15,868 nucleotides of DNA from an uncultured Oscillospiraceae bacterium (GTDB lineage Bacteria > Bacillota > Clostridia > Oscillospirales > Ruminococcaceae): positions 1-15,868 of the forward strand of contig CAKSHT010000039.1 of assembly GCA_934457235.1 (NCBI GenBank). Reading direction: 5' to 3'. Both the position numbers and the translations under genes were made by a program. How positions within the stretch are numbered: position 1 is the stretch's first letter; every line of letters begins with the position of its first letter. Below, one piece after another: positions 1 to 8,843 of this stretch. Below the pieces are notes generated by a model, which was not told where the DNA came from, made no database searches, and saw only the letters and a list, made by a program, of their open reading frames with translations.

Positions 1-16
1 CGAAAAAGTAAATTTT

Positions 17-210
17 GCCCGCGAAGCGGGCTTTTGAAATCAATTTTTTGACCCAGCTTTGCCGGGTCAAAAAATACATCTATCCGCACAAGTGTGCGGT
101 TTGTCGGCTATGCCGACAGACCGTGCGCGCAGGGCGGATGTTCGGCGGAAAAGTCACTTTAGTGACTTTTTCGACGGTCTCAGGTGCTGCAATTTTTGCA
201 GCACCTTTTT
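17..210. other. Array of six consecutive stem-loops, no gene
   Basis: This gene-free stretch is almost wholly made of inverted repeats with short loops. H1 is 17-22/26-31 (GCCCGC, loop GAA). H2 is 44-54/64-74 (11 bp, extended inside by two more pairs across one mismatch, loop TTT). H3 is 84-89/94-99 (CCGCAC, loop AAGT). H4 is 102-108/112-118 (TGTCGGC, loop TAT). H5 is 149-158/161-170 (AAAAGTCACT), enclosed by an outer stem 118-124/174-180 (AGACCGT/ACGGTCT). H6 is 182-192/196-206, followed by T residues. The stems differ in sequence, so this is not a simple tandem repeat. H1 could be the terminator of a gene left of the window. The whole could be a structured RNA or a palindrome-rich intergenic element. 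The stems are seen directly; any function is inference. Confidence 0.6.
182..210 (+). terminator. Rho-independent terminator
   Basis: An 11-bp perfect stem (182-192 with 196-206, core GGTGCTGC/GCAGCACC) with a 3-base loop runs straight into a TTTTT tract (206-210). This is the last of the six hairpins and the only one with a classic terminator shape. It would end any transcript entering from the left and insulate the downstream secreted-protein gene. Confidence 0.8.
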
Positions 211-289
211 CATATTTCTGCAACACTTTCCCGCTGAATTTAGTTTTAGTAACAGAGGGGCAAAAAGCTCCAGAAAGCGAGGTTATAAT

Positions 290-1681
290 ATGAAAAGGGT
301 AATTTCCATATCAGCAGCTCTTGCTGCTGCAATGATGATCACGGTTTCAGCATCGGCAGCGAATATTCCGATGAAACGGCTTGGCAATTCCGCCGAATAC
401 GCAAGCTCCTATGGAGTGAATACCGCATGCCTGCAATCCGACAGAACAGTAAAAAACACGCTGGTAGTGAAGCAGAATGAAGCGTTCGTCGTTCCCGCCG
501 GAAAGAAGCTCGTGCTGAAAAACGGCTGCAAAATAAAGGGCACGCTGTACATAGAAAACGGAGGAAGCGTTACCGTAAAAGGCGGAACGCTCTGCGTTTC
601 CGGTTCGGTTATAAATAACGGCACGCTCTCCGTCGGCGTAAAGGCGAAGCTGGACGTCAAGAACAACGGACTGCTCTACACTGCTTATGACGGGACGTTC
701 AAATCAAGCACTATCGATATAGACATCGCTGACAAGGCAAATATATTCTGCCTTGGTAAGAACGTAGTCAAGAATTGCAGCTGCGACACGCTTGTCCGGT
801 TAGTGCCGCTCATTGATTCCATAAAGATCGTAACCACCGACATTGGCGGCAAGGTTCTGACCTCAGAGGACATAGATTTCAACGCGGCACGCGATATGCT
901 GAAAGCGGATTACTCCTGTGCCGATGAAGTTCCGATAGGCGGCGCTTCCGTAAGCCTGGTGCTGGATTCCGAGATAGACTCCCATGAAAACGCCAGCCAT
1001 GTTGAAGTTTCGTTCGTTGAGGGAAGGATCGCACAGATAGGCAACGCTCCAATGCGGTATATTCTGAACACCGCCGGTCTGCGGGACGATGAAACCGTCT
1101 ACAGCGAGGGACTTGCACGCAAATGGGACAAAAAGTGGGATTCCATCAACTCCAACAACGCCATGGTGACGCCGAAAATCTCCCTCTACACATATCAGAT
1201 GGGCGATGACTGGCTTGCCGTTATGGTCTACCCGACCTATAAATCCTATGCTGCCGTATGCTATCGGCTGTCCGGCGGGAAGATCACCGAGCTTGGCTCT
1301 GTCGCTCCGTGCGGGCTTGATTTCGAGGTGCTGAAAAAAGGCTCCGACTACATTCTCCACACCACTGCCGAAGTTCCGTTCACATCTGGCCCGAACGCTG
1401 AAACCAGTACCGATGTGCTCGATAATTTCTACAAGGTCGGTAAAAAGAGCATTAAGCTCCTGGGCGGTTTTGAGTATGACGATCTCAACAACTGGGCTGT
1501 CCTGGAGGGCGACGAATATATCAAGGTCGCGGAATCAGAGTACACAGAGCGCATGACGGCGCTCACCGCAGGATATTCTTCTGACAACAAAACCGCCGTT
1601 GAAGCGCCGGCGCTTGAGTTTGAAAAATCATACGGAAACTTCATGAAATACATTGCAGAGCACCTCTCGGCAGTACGGTAA
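290..1681 (+). CDS. Secreted protein of unknown function with beta-repeat region
   Basis: I do not recognise the family. The 463-residue product starts with a typical Sec signal peptide: MKR, then a hydrophobic stretch to about residue 19, and a likely signal peptidase I cut after the ASA at 21-23. Residues about 65-137 contain short alternating strands and Gly/Asn turns (NGG, KGG, NNG, spaced roughly 10 residues apart), which looks like a small right-handed beta-helix or beta-solenoid. The remaining 300 residues are a mixed alpha/beta domain I cannot place. There is no lipobox, LPXTG sorting motif, dockerin or transmembrane anchor, so it is probably released or held by protein contacts. The ATG at 290 is chosen because GAGG at 279-282 lies 7 bases upstream and the signal peptide begins there. 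The frame is open further upstream, but through the hairpin array. No convincing promoter was found between 210 and 290, and no clear terminator directly after the stop. Confidence 0.8.
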   Translation: MKRVISISAALAAAMMITVSASAANIPMKRLGNSAEYASSYGVNTACLQSDRTVKNTLVVKQNEAFVVPAGKKLVLKNGCKIKGTLYIENGGSVTVKGGTLCVSGSVINNGTLSVGVKAKLDVKNNGLLYTAYDGTFKSSTIDIDIADKANIFCLGKNVVKNCSCDTLVRLVPLIDSIKIVTTDIGGKVLTSEDIDFNAARDMLKADYSCADEVPIGGASVSLVLDSEIDSHENASHVEVSFVEGRIAQIGNAPMRYILNTAGLRDDETVYSEGLARKWDKKWDSINSNNAMVTPKISLYTYQMGDDWLAVMVYPTYKSYAAVCYRLSGGKITELGSVAPCGLDFEVLKKGSDYILHTTAEVPFTSGPNAETSTDVLDNFYKVGKKSIKLLGGFEYDDLNNWAVLEGDEYIKVAESEYTERMTALTAGYSSDNKTAVEAPALEFEKSYGNFMKYIAEHLSAVR

Positions 1682-1706
1682 TAACACTCCGCATTCGCTC
1701 CACGAC

Positions 1707-1735
1707 TTGACATACCACACATATTATGCTATAAT
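1707..1735 (+). promoter_or_regulatory. Consensus sigma-A promoter for the agu operon
   Basis: TTGACA (1707-1712), a 17-base spacer and TATAAT (1730-1735) match the vegetative promoter consensus exactly. The transcription start would fall near 1742, about 95 bases before aguB. With a perfect consensus, output is probably set downstream of initiation or by a factor not visible here. Confidence 0.9.
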
Positions 1736-1742
1736 TATTACT

Positions 1743-1794
1743 GATCTGAAACAGATCGTTACAACGGCGCCCTGCCCAGCTGCGGCGCCGTTTT
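1743..1794 (+). terminator. Leader hairpin plus intrinsic-terminator-like hairpin before aguB
   Basis: The predicted transcript begins almost directly with a perfect hairpin, GATCTG-AAA-CAGATC (1743-1757). This is followed by a 9-bp GC-rich stem, AACGGCGCC/GGCGCCGTT (1763-1771/1784-1792), whose last bases begin a TTTT run. Because the promoter at 1707-1735 lies upstream of it, this is either an attenuator inside the aguB leader, a hairpin that is read through, or the end of a very short RNA of about 50 nt. It could also terminate read-through from the secreted-protein gene to its left. I found no obvious alternative antiterminator pairing and no match to a riboswitch class I know. Confidence 0.65.
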
Positions 1795-1836
1795 CTGATA
1801 TGACAGGGTATGCATTTCAATGAAAAGGAGTTTCTC

Positions 1837-2715
1837 ATGCGTAAAATTACAGTTTCAGCAATTCAGATGTCAGTGCCGGATACTCCGGAAAGATCCATCG
1901 CAAAGGCGGAGCAGCTCGTCCGCCATGCGGCGGCTCAGGGAGCTAACGTGATTCTTCTGCCGGAGCTTTTCGAAAACTGGTACTTCTGCCAGGAGCGCCG
2001 CTACGACAGCTACAAGCTGGCTTCTACAGTTGACGAAAACCCGGCGGTACGTCATTTCGGCAAGGTAGCCGCGGAGCTTGGCGTTGTGATGCCGATAAGC
2101 TTCTATGAGCAGGACGGAAACGTGCTCTACAACAGCATTGCCATGATAGACGCGGACGGATCTGTAATGGGCGTTTACCGCAAGACGCATATCCCGGACG
2201 ATCACTTTTACCAGGAGAAATTCTACTTCACTCCGGGCGGCACCGGATTCAAGGTCTGGGACACCCGCTTCGGAAAGATAGGCGTAGGTATCTGCTGGGA
2301 TCAGTGGTTCCCGGAGGCGGCGCGCTGCATGGCGCTCATGGGCGCGGAGATCCTGCTCTACCCTACCGCCATCGGCTCGGAACCGGTGCTTGAATGCGAC
2401 AGCATGCCGCACTGGCAGCGCTGCATGCAGGGCCACGCAGCGGCTAACCTCGTTCCGGTGATAGCCGCTAACCGCATCGGCACCGAAACCGTAACCCCCG
2501 ACAGCGAGAACCAGGACCAGTCCTCAGCGCTTACGTTCTACGGAAGCAGCTTCATCACCGACAACACCGGTGCGCTCGTTGAATGCGCGGACCGCGTAAG
2601 CGATACAGTCCTCACCCACAGATTCGACCTTGACGAGCTGCGCGACATGCGGCTGAGCTGGGGCGTGTTCCGCGACAGACGTCCCGAAATGTACGGAAAG
2701 ATCACCGAGAGGTAA
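1837..2715 (+). CDS. aguB: N-carbamoylputrescine amidase
   Basis: A carbon-nitrogen hydrolase (nitrilase superfamily) that converts N-carbamoylputrescine to putrescine, CO2 and ammonia, the last step of the agmatine route to putrescine in the cytoplasm. The 292-residue length is normal for the family. The catalytic triad is visible: Glu43 in LLPELFENWYF, Lys116 in YRKTHIPDD and Cys153 in GVGICWDQWFPE. These motifs, with the PDDHFYQEKFYF segment, are characteristic of AguB rather than of general nitrilases. The start at 1837 is preferred because AAAAGGAG (1823-1830) sits 6 bases upstream; the in-frame ATG at 1810 would place that site inside the gene. aguA follows after 4 bases, which confirms the pathway and implies one transcript. 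No arginine decarboxylase gene is in the window, so agmatine must come from elsewhere in the genome or from outside the cell. Confidence 0.95.
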   Translation: MRKITVSAIQMSVPDTPERSIAKAEQLVRHAAAQGANVILLPELFENWYFCQERRYDSYKLASTVDENPAVRHFGKVAAELGVVMPISFYEQDGNVLYNSIAMIDADGSVMGVYRKTHIPDDHFYQEKFYFTPGGTGFKVWDTRFGKIGVGICWDQWFPEAARCMALMGAEILLYPTAIGSEPVLECDSMPHWQRCMQGHAAANLVPVIAANRIGTETVTPDSENQDQSSALTFYGSSFITDNTGALVECADRVSDTVLTHRFDLDELRDMRLSWGVFRDRRPEMYGKITER

Positions 2716-2719
2716 CTGA

Positions 2720-3823
2720 ATGAGAGTACTTGACACAACGCCGCAGCAGGACAGCTTCTATATGCCTGCGGAATTCTCGGAGCATTACGGGTGCATTCTG
2801 ATATTTCCGGAGCGTTCTGACTCCTGGCAGTACGGCGCGTACGCCGCGCGAAAGGCTTTCGTGAAGGTATGCACCGCTATCGCGAAAAGCGAAAAGGTGA
2901 CGGTATGCGCCAGCGCCAAACAGTACGAAAACGCCCGCCGCATGCTCCCGCCTCATATCCGGGTCGTGGAGATGTCCAGCAATGACAGCTGGGCGCGGGA
3001 CTATGCGCCGACATTCGTCACTAACGGCTCCATTATTCGCGGCGTGAACTGGAGCTTCAACGCCTGGGGCGGTCTGGAGGACGGACTATATTTCCCGTGG
3101 GACCTGGACGACAGAATGGCGCGCAAACTCTGCGACCTCTATGACAAGAGCATGTACGACGCCTCCGGCTTTGTGCTGGAGGGCGGTTCGATACACTCCG
3201 ACGGCGAAGGCACTATACTGACCACCGAAGCCTGCCTGCTCAGTGCCGGAAGAAATCCTGACCTTACGAAACAGCAGATAGAGCAGAAGTTACTTGAATA
3301 CCTCGGCGCGAAAAAGGTCATCTGGCTGGAACGCGGAATATACAACGACGAAACCAACGAGCACGTAGACAATATCTGCGCGTTTGTGAAACCCGGCGAA
3401 GTCGTTCTCGCCTGGACGGACGACACTTCCGACCCGCAGTACGAAATGTCCCGCTCCTGCCTTGAAATTCTGGAAAACTCCACAGACGCGATGGGGCGCA
3501 AAATAAAGGTGCACAAGCTGTACCTCCCGAAGCCCGTGACCATCACCGCCGAGGAATGCGACGGACTGGACACGATGGACTTTCAGCCGACGAGAACTCC
3601 CGGAGAGCGCCTGGCGGCAAGCTATGTGAACTTCTATATTTCCAACGGCGCCGTTGTCATGCCGTTCTTCGGCGACCCTGCCGACGAGCCTGCGCGCGCA
3701 AAGCTCCAGGAGCTTTTCCCGGAGCGCGAGGTAATTCCGGTGTACGCGCGGGATATACTCATAGGCGGCGGCAATATCCACTGCATAACACAGCAGATAC
3801 CGGCGTTCACCGCCGATGAATAA
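2720..3823 (+). CDS. aguA: Agmatine deiminase
   Basis: Converts agmatine to N-carbamoylputrescine and ammonia, feeding AguB. It belongs to the guanidino-group-modifying (peptidyl-arginine deiminase-like) superfamily, with a pentein fold. At 367 residues it is full length. Family signatures are clear: MPAEF near the N-terminus (15-19), SNDSWARD (87-94), EGGSIH (154-159), ETNEHVDN around His215, and the C-terminal GGGNIHCITQQIP with the nucleophilic Cys355. The gene starts 4 bases after the aguB stop, and its ribosome binding site (GAGAGG, about 2707-2712) lies within the end of aguB, so the two are probably translationally linked. No ornithine/putrescine carbamoyltransferase or carbamate kinase is nearby, so this is the hydrolytic AguA-AguB biosynthetic pair, not the energy-yielding agmatine deiminase pathway of lactic acid bacteria. 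Confidence 0.95.
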   Translation: MRVLDTTPQQDSFYMPAEFSEHYGCILIFPERSDSWQYGAYAARKAFVKVCTAIAKSEKVTVCASAKQYENARRMLPPHIRVVEMSSNDSWARDYAPTFVTNGSIIRGVNWSFNAWGGLEDGLYFPWDLDDRMARKLCDLYDKSMYDASGFVLEGGSIHSDGEGTILTTEACLLSAGRNPDLTKQQIEQKLLEYLGAKKVIWLERGIYNDETNEHVDNICAFVKPGEVVLAWTDDTSDPQYEMSRSCLEILENSTDAMGRKIKVHKLYLPKPVTITAEECDGLDTMDFQPTRTPGERLAASYVNFYISNGAVVMPFFGDPADEPARAKLQELFPEREVIPVYARDILIGGGNIHCITQQIPAFTADE

Positions 3824-3860
3824 GGGCGTCACAACGCCCGCAACATATGGAGGACACCGT

Positions 3861-5144
3861 ATGAAAAGCAAGATAATACCGCTCGTTCTGCTTCTGGGCA
3901 TGTTACCGTCGCTCAGTGGCTGCGATATTCTTATAGCAAACAACGCAGGCTCCCTGACTGCATCGGAGGAAGAGCAGCCGCGCCTGCCGCAGACTCCCGC
4001 AGCTGCCACCGAAGAACCCATGGCGGAGGAAGCCATAGAAGTCCCGCAGCGGGATATCAAGGTCACGGACGTCTTTCAGTATGAGTACGCCGGGGAGCGC
4101 CAGAAAGACAGCGGCGCCCTGCCCTGGCTGTACGATTTCTCCGTAAACAAGGCGTGCGGCTTCGGCTCGGACGGAAGCTACCGCAATACCGAAATGTCCT
4201 ACGGGCTTATCGGAAAGGTTGAGGGCAGGAAGCTGTATTACAGCTTCTACGACCACACGAACGGCGGAATATCCGTAGACAATGCGATTTTCATCAACTC
4301 CTCCAAGAGCAAGGAAATAAAAATAAGCAGCGGAAAGACGTTCATAAATACGGCAAAGCTCGCTAACGGGCTGTACTTTATCCGCGCAAATTTCCCCGGC
4401 GCACAGACTGCATTTTACGTCAACGGAAACAGCACCTGGCTGTGCTCCGTGGCATATGACGAGGAGGAAGTAGGCAAATTTACCGAGCGCCGTGAAATAC
4501 TGTACCAACTCATCGACGAATACAGCGTAAATCCGCTGAAAAGCCTGTCCACCGAGCAGCTGTGCTACCCGTGCTATCCGTTTGACGAAACATTCCGCTG
4601 CGATACCGTGCGCTGGATGGAGCTTGCCGATGAGCTTACGGAATCCGACTGGACACCGGAGCACAAGCTGTTTGCGATGCACGAATGGATAGTGGATAAC
4701 CTTGCATACGACGAATATGTCGCGGAAGTCATCGACTCAAATCGCGACGATCACAACCAGGACTGGTCGGGCAAATACAGCATGTACGATACCCACGCCG
4801 GCGTCTGCTGGGACTTCTCGAACGTGCTCGTAACGATGTGCCGCGCCCAGGAGATCCCCGCGATAAGCGTTGAATCCGCGGACGGCTCACACATGTGGGT
4901 GGCAGTATATCTGAACGGAATATGGACGGAGCTTGACCCGACGCAGGATATCCAGAAGATCGTCAGCACAGAGGACGTGACTTACACTGAACCATATGAC
5001 GGAGAGCGCTATTACGGCTATTTCTCGCTTCTCCCGAATCCGCTGGAGGCGGAGGAGATAGGCACCATCAACGAGTATCTCTGGGACGCCGATAAGGCAA
5101 GCTTCGGATATTTCGTCAAACGCCCCGATGGAAGGGCTGTATGA
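3861..5144 (+). CDS. Lipoprotein with transglutaminase-like domain
   Basis: A 427-residue exported lipoprotein. The signal peptide ends in a lipobox (LSGC, Cys21), followed by a Glu/Ala/Pro-rich linker to about residue 60 and a central region of unknown fold. A transglutaminase-like (papain-like) domain follows at about 265-370 with all three expected catalytic residues: Cys316 in GVCWDFSNVL, His344 in SHMWVAVYLNG and Asp359 in ELDPTQD. Bacterial members are mostly cysteine proteases or of unknown activity, and some may cross-link amines to glutamine. The start at 3861 has GGAGG 6-7 bases upstream and begins the signal peptide; an ATG at 3816 overlapping aguA is in frame but adds a stretch that spoils the signal peptide. 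It lies 37 bases after aguA with no terminator between them, so co-transcription with the putrescine genes is likely. That gap holds a 6-bp hairpin (3824-3829/3834-3839) without a T tract. Confidence 0.85.
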   Translation: MKSKIIPLVLLLGMLPSLSGCDILIANNAGSLTASEEEQPRLPQTPAAATEEPMAEEAIEVPQRDIKVTDVFQYEYAGERQKDSGALPWLYDFSVNKACGFGSDGSYRNTEMSYGLIGKVEGRKLYYSFYDHTNGGISVDNAIFINSSKSKEIKISSGKTFINTAKLANGLYFIRANFPGAQTAFYVNGNSTWLCSVAYDEEEVGKFTERREILYQLIDEYSVNPLKSLSTEQLCYPCYPFDETFRCDTVRWMELADELTESDWTPEHKLFAMHEWIVDNLAYDEYVAEVIDSNRDDHNQDWSGKYSMYDTHAGVCWDFSNVLVTMCRAQEIPAISVESADGSHMWVAVYLNGIWTELDPTQDIQKIVSTEDVTYTEPYDGERYYGYFSLLPNPLEAEEIGTINEYLWDADKASFGYFVKRPDGRAV

Positions 5145-5201
5145 CCGCTGTTTATAACCCGTGCGAATGCTTGTAAACAGCATATTAATCAATATTTTCA
5201 T

Positions 5202-5230
5202 GCCCGGTATATAATTATCGGGCGTTTTCT
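5202..5230 (+). terminator. Rho-independent terminator after the agu/lipoprotein operon
   Basis: An 8-bp stem (5202-5209 with 5216-5223, GCCCGGTA/TATCGGGC with one G-T pair) and a six-base loop are followed by GTTTTCTT. Just upstream, an 8-bp inverted repeat (5147-5154/5174-5181, GCTGTTTA/TAAACAGC) begins immediately after the stop codon and may form a second hairpin. Together they close the operon that starts at the 1707 promoter. Confidence 0.8.
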
Positions 5231-5294
5231 TCTGATGTTGCTCCCGACTAACCACAAAATACGCCGGAATGCGTATAAAAATCGCATAATTCTC

Positions 5295-5323
5295 TTGACA
5301 ATAAGGTCGTTGTTTGATATAAT
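5295..5323 (+). promoter_or_regulatory. Consensus sigma-A promoter for ilvBNC
   Basis: TTGACA (5295-5300), 17 bases and TATAAT (5318-5323) give a perfect vegetative promoter. The transcription start would be near 5330, leaving only about 66 bases of leader before ilvB. That leader contains a hairpin with one bulged G (5352-5359 with 5368-5376) ending 2 bases before the Shine-Dalgarno AAAGGA (5379-5384). There is no room for a T-box element or a leader-peptide attenuator, so repression is probably by a DNA-binding regulator or by allosteric control through IlvN. Confidence 0.9.
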
Positions 5324-5395
5324 AATAGCGTATCGATTAATATGAATTCACTATGCGCTGCGATGTAAGCGGCATATGAAAGGAATGTTCCAGCA

Positions 5396-7024
5396 TTGAG
5401 TACTGTTCGCATGACCGTAGCTAAGGCTATGACAGAGTGCCTTGCCGCCGAGGGTATTTCCACGGTTTTCGGCTATCCGGGCGCCGCTATCTGCCCTTTC
5501 TACGATGAATTATACAAAACTGATATCCGGCATATCCTCGTCCGCCACGAAGTCAACGGCGGTCACGCGGCCAGCGGATACGCGAGGATCACAGGTAAAC
5601 CCGCAGTCGCTATAGCTACAAGCGGTCCGGGTGCGCTGAACCTCATCACCGCGATTGCCACTGCATATATGGACTCAGTACCGATGGTCATCATCACCGG
5701 ACAGGTCAACTCCGACCAGATCGGACGCGATGTTTTCCAGGAAGCGGATATCACCGGCTCCGCAGAGCCTTTCGTCAAGCACAGCTACCTGCTGAAACGC
5801 CCAGAGGACACCGCAGAGGTGTTCAAGAGAGCGTTCTACATAGCAGGAACCGGCAGGCGCGGTCCCGTACTTATCGACATTCCATTCGACGTGCAGAAGG
5901 CTGAGATAGACTTTGAATATCCCGATACAGTTGATATCCGCAGCTACCGTCCCAGCAGCACCGGCAACGGCAACCAGATAAAGCGTGCGGCAGCACAACT
6001 CTCAGCCGCAAAGAAGCCTCTGATACTCGCGGGCGGCGGTCTTTTCACCGGCGACGCAGTCAATCTGATGCGCAAGTTCGCCGAGCATACGGATATTCCC
6101 GTTGTTTCCACGATGATGGGTCTTGGCGCTATGCCGACCAATTCCCCGCTTTTCTACGGAATGTTAGGAATGCACGGCTGCAAGTCGGCTAACACCGCAG
6201 TGAACTCCTGTGATACACTGGTGCTCCTGGGTGCAAGGGTCGGCGACCGTGCTATCGCTGCCATGGAGCAGCGCGATGATCTTACAGTTATCCATGTTGA
6301 TATAGACCCCGCCGAGATCGGCAAGAACCTGGACGTTGATATCCCGATAGTAGGAGATCTGACGTTAGTCCTGGGACAACTTCTTGAAGCTGTAGCCCCC
6401 GGCGCTGACCACCATGAGTGGAAGCGCTGGCTCGACGGATACCGCGAGGACAAGGATATTCAGCCCGCGCCCGCAGGCTTCGTCAATCCGAAGGAGTTCA
6501 TCAGAACACTGGACAAGTACCTCCCGGACGACGCAGTTGTTGTCGCCGACGTCGGTCAGAACCAGATTTGGACTGCCCGCAACATCACCATCAACGGCGG
6601 CCGTTTCTTGACCTCCGGCGGTATGGGGACTATGGGTTACTCGCTCCCGGCGGCTATCGGCGCAAAGCTTGCCGACCCGTCAAGACAGGTCGTTGCGATA
6701 TGCGGCGACGGTTCGTTCCAGATGCAGATGATGGAGCTTGCGACTGCTGTTCAGCATGACGTCGCAGTCAAAGTCATCGTTATGCGCAATAACTACCTCG
6801 GCATGGTGCGTGAGCTTCAGGAAAAAGCTTACGACAACCGTCTGATGGCGGTTTCAATAGACGGCAGTCCCTGCTTCACAAAGCTGGCGGACGCCTACGG
6901 CATTGCAAACGAACTCGTGGACAGCCCCGAAAAAATGGACGGCGCATTCAAGCGCATGATGGAGTCCGACAAGCCATATCTCATTGAAGCGGCTGTCGAG
7001 GACTTCGAAAAGACGATTCTCTGA
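5396..7024 (+). CDS. ilvB: Acetolactate synthase, large (catalytic) subunit
   Basis: The ThDP- and FAD-dependent catalytic subunit of acetohydroxyacid synthase. It joins pyruvate to pyruvate or 2-oxobutyrate, the first common step of valine, leucine and isoleucine synthesis. At 542 residues it has the three usual domains: N-terminal ThDP-PYR with the catalytic Glu52 in VRHEVNGGHAA, a central FAD-binding domain, and C-terminal ThDP-PP with the metal-binding GDG (437-439) and NN (465-466). The EADITGSAEPFVKHSY segment is typical of biosynthetic enzymes. The start is an inference: no ATG has a usable ribosome site, while TTG at 5396 lies 11 bases after AAAGGA and gives the usual N-terminus. The next in-frame ATG (5411) is too far from that site. 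A four-codon ATG frame (5385-5399) overlaps the TTG. ilvN follows 13 bases downstream, which marks the biosynthetic and not the catabolic (AlsS) form. Confidence 0.95.
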   Translation: MSTVRMTVAKAMTECLAAEGISTVFGYPGAAICPFYDELYKTDIRHILVRHEVNGGHAASGYARITGKPAVAIATSGPGALNLITAIATAYMDSVPMVIITGQVNSDQIGRDVFQEADITGSAEPFVKHSYLLKRPEDTAEVFKRAFYIAGTGRRGPVLIDIPFDVQKAEIDFEYPDTVDIRSYRPSSTGNGNQIKRAAAQLSAAKKPLILAGGGLFTGDAVNLMRKFAEHTDIPVVSTMMGLGAMPTNSPLFYGMLGMHGCKSANTAVNSCDTLVLLGARVGDRAIAAMEQRDDLTVIHVDIDPAEIGKNLDVDIPIVGDLTLVLGQLLEAVAPGADHHEWKRWLDGYREDKDIQPAPAGFVNPKEFIRTLDKYLPDDAVVVADVGQNQIWTARNITINGGRFLTSGGMGTMGYSLPAAIGAKLADPSRQVVAICGDGSFQMQMMELATAVQHDVAVKVIVMRNNYLGMVRELQEKAYDNRLMAVSIDGSPCFTKLADAYGIANELVDSPEKMDGAFKRMMESDKPYLIEAAVEDFEKTIL

Positions 7025-7037
7025 CGGGGGTGCAGGC

Positions 7038-8697
<1,660 letters not shown>

Positions 8698-8715
8698 TTC
8701 TATCTACGAAATACG

Positions 8716-8746
8716 CAAGGCTGCCTGAAGGCAGCCTTGTTTTTTA
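8716..8746 (+). terminator. Rho-independent terminator of ilvBNC
   Basis: A perfect 10-bp stem (8716-8725 with 8730-8739, CAAGGCTGCC/GGCAGCCTTG) with a TGAA loop is followed by six T residues. It lies 19 bases after the ilvC stop. Confidence 0.93.
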
Positions 8747-8790
8747 TTAATTAAAAGTTTACTGTATTTGCCAATTTGCTTCAACCGATA

Positions 8791-8824
8791 TAAACACAAA
8801 AGGGCTGTCCTTACGGACAGCCCT
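8791..8824 (-). terminator. Rho-independent terminator of rpsB-tsf
   Basis: Read on the minus strand, a perfect 10-bp stem (8801-8810 with 8815-8824, AGGGCTGTCC/GGACAGCCCT) and a GTAA loop are followed by TTTTGTGTTT. It sits 20 bases after the tsf stop. With the ilvC terminator it separates two convergent operons. pyrH and frr, which often follow tsf, are not here. Confidence 0.9.
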
Positions 8825-8843
8825 GGATTGCTTCAGGCAGTTA

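Noticed and set aside
17..210. CRISPR array
   Set aside because: The palindromes differ in sequence and spacing; there are no identical repeats and no cas genes.
59..289. Upstream extension of the secreted-protein frame, and a second overlapping 92-codon frame at 15-293
   Set aside because: Both run through the hairpin array and a strong terminator, and the signal peptide and ribosome site support a start at 290.
284..289. TATAAT directly before the first gene as a leaderless promoter
   Set aside because: It abuts the start codon, has no -35 partner, and a normal ribosome site is present, so it is probably chance.
1743..1794. Guanidine-II (mini-ykkC) riboswitch, considered because of two hairpins before a guanidino-compound gene
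   Set aside because: The loops do not carry the ACGR sequence of that class, and the two stems are unlike each other.
3816..3860. Earlier ATG for the lipoprotein overlapping the end of aguA
   Set aside because: It would put 15 polar residues before the signal peptide, while the ATG at 3861 has GGAGG at proper spacing and places the lipobox normally.
5324..5395. T-box riboswitch before ilvB
   Set aside because: The leader is far too short and lacks the T-box sequence and specifier-loop features.
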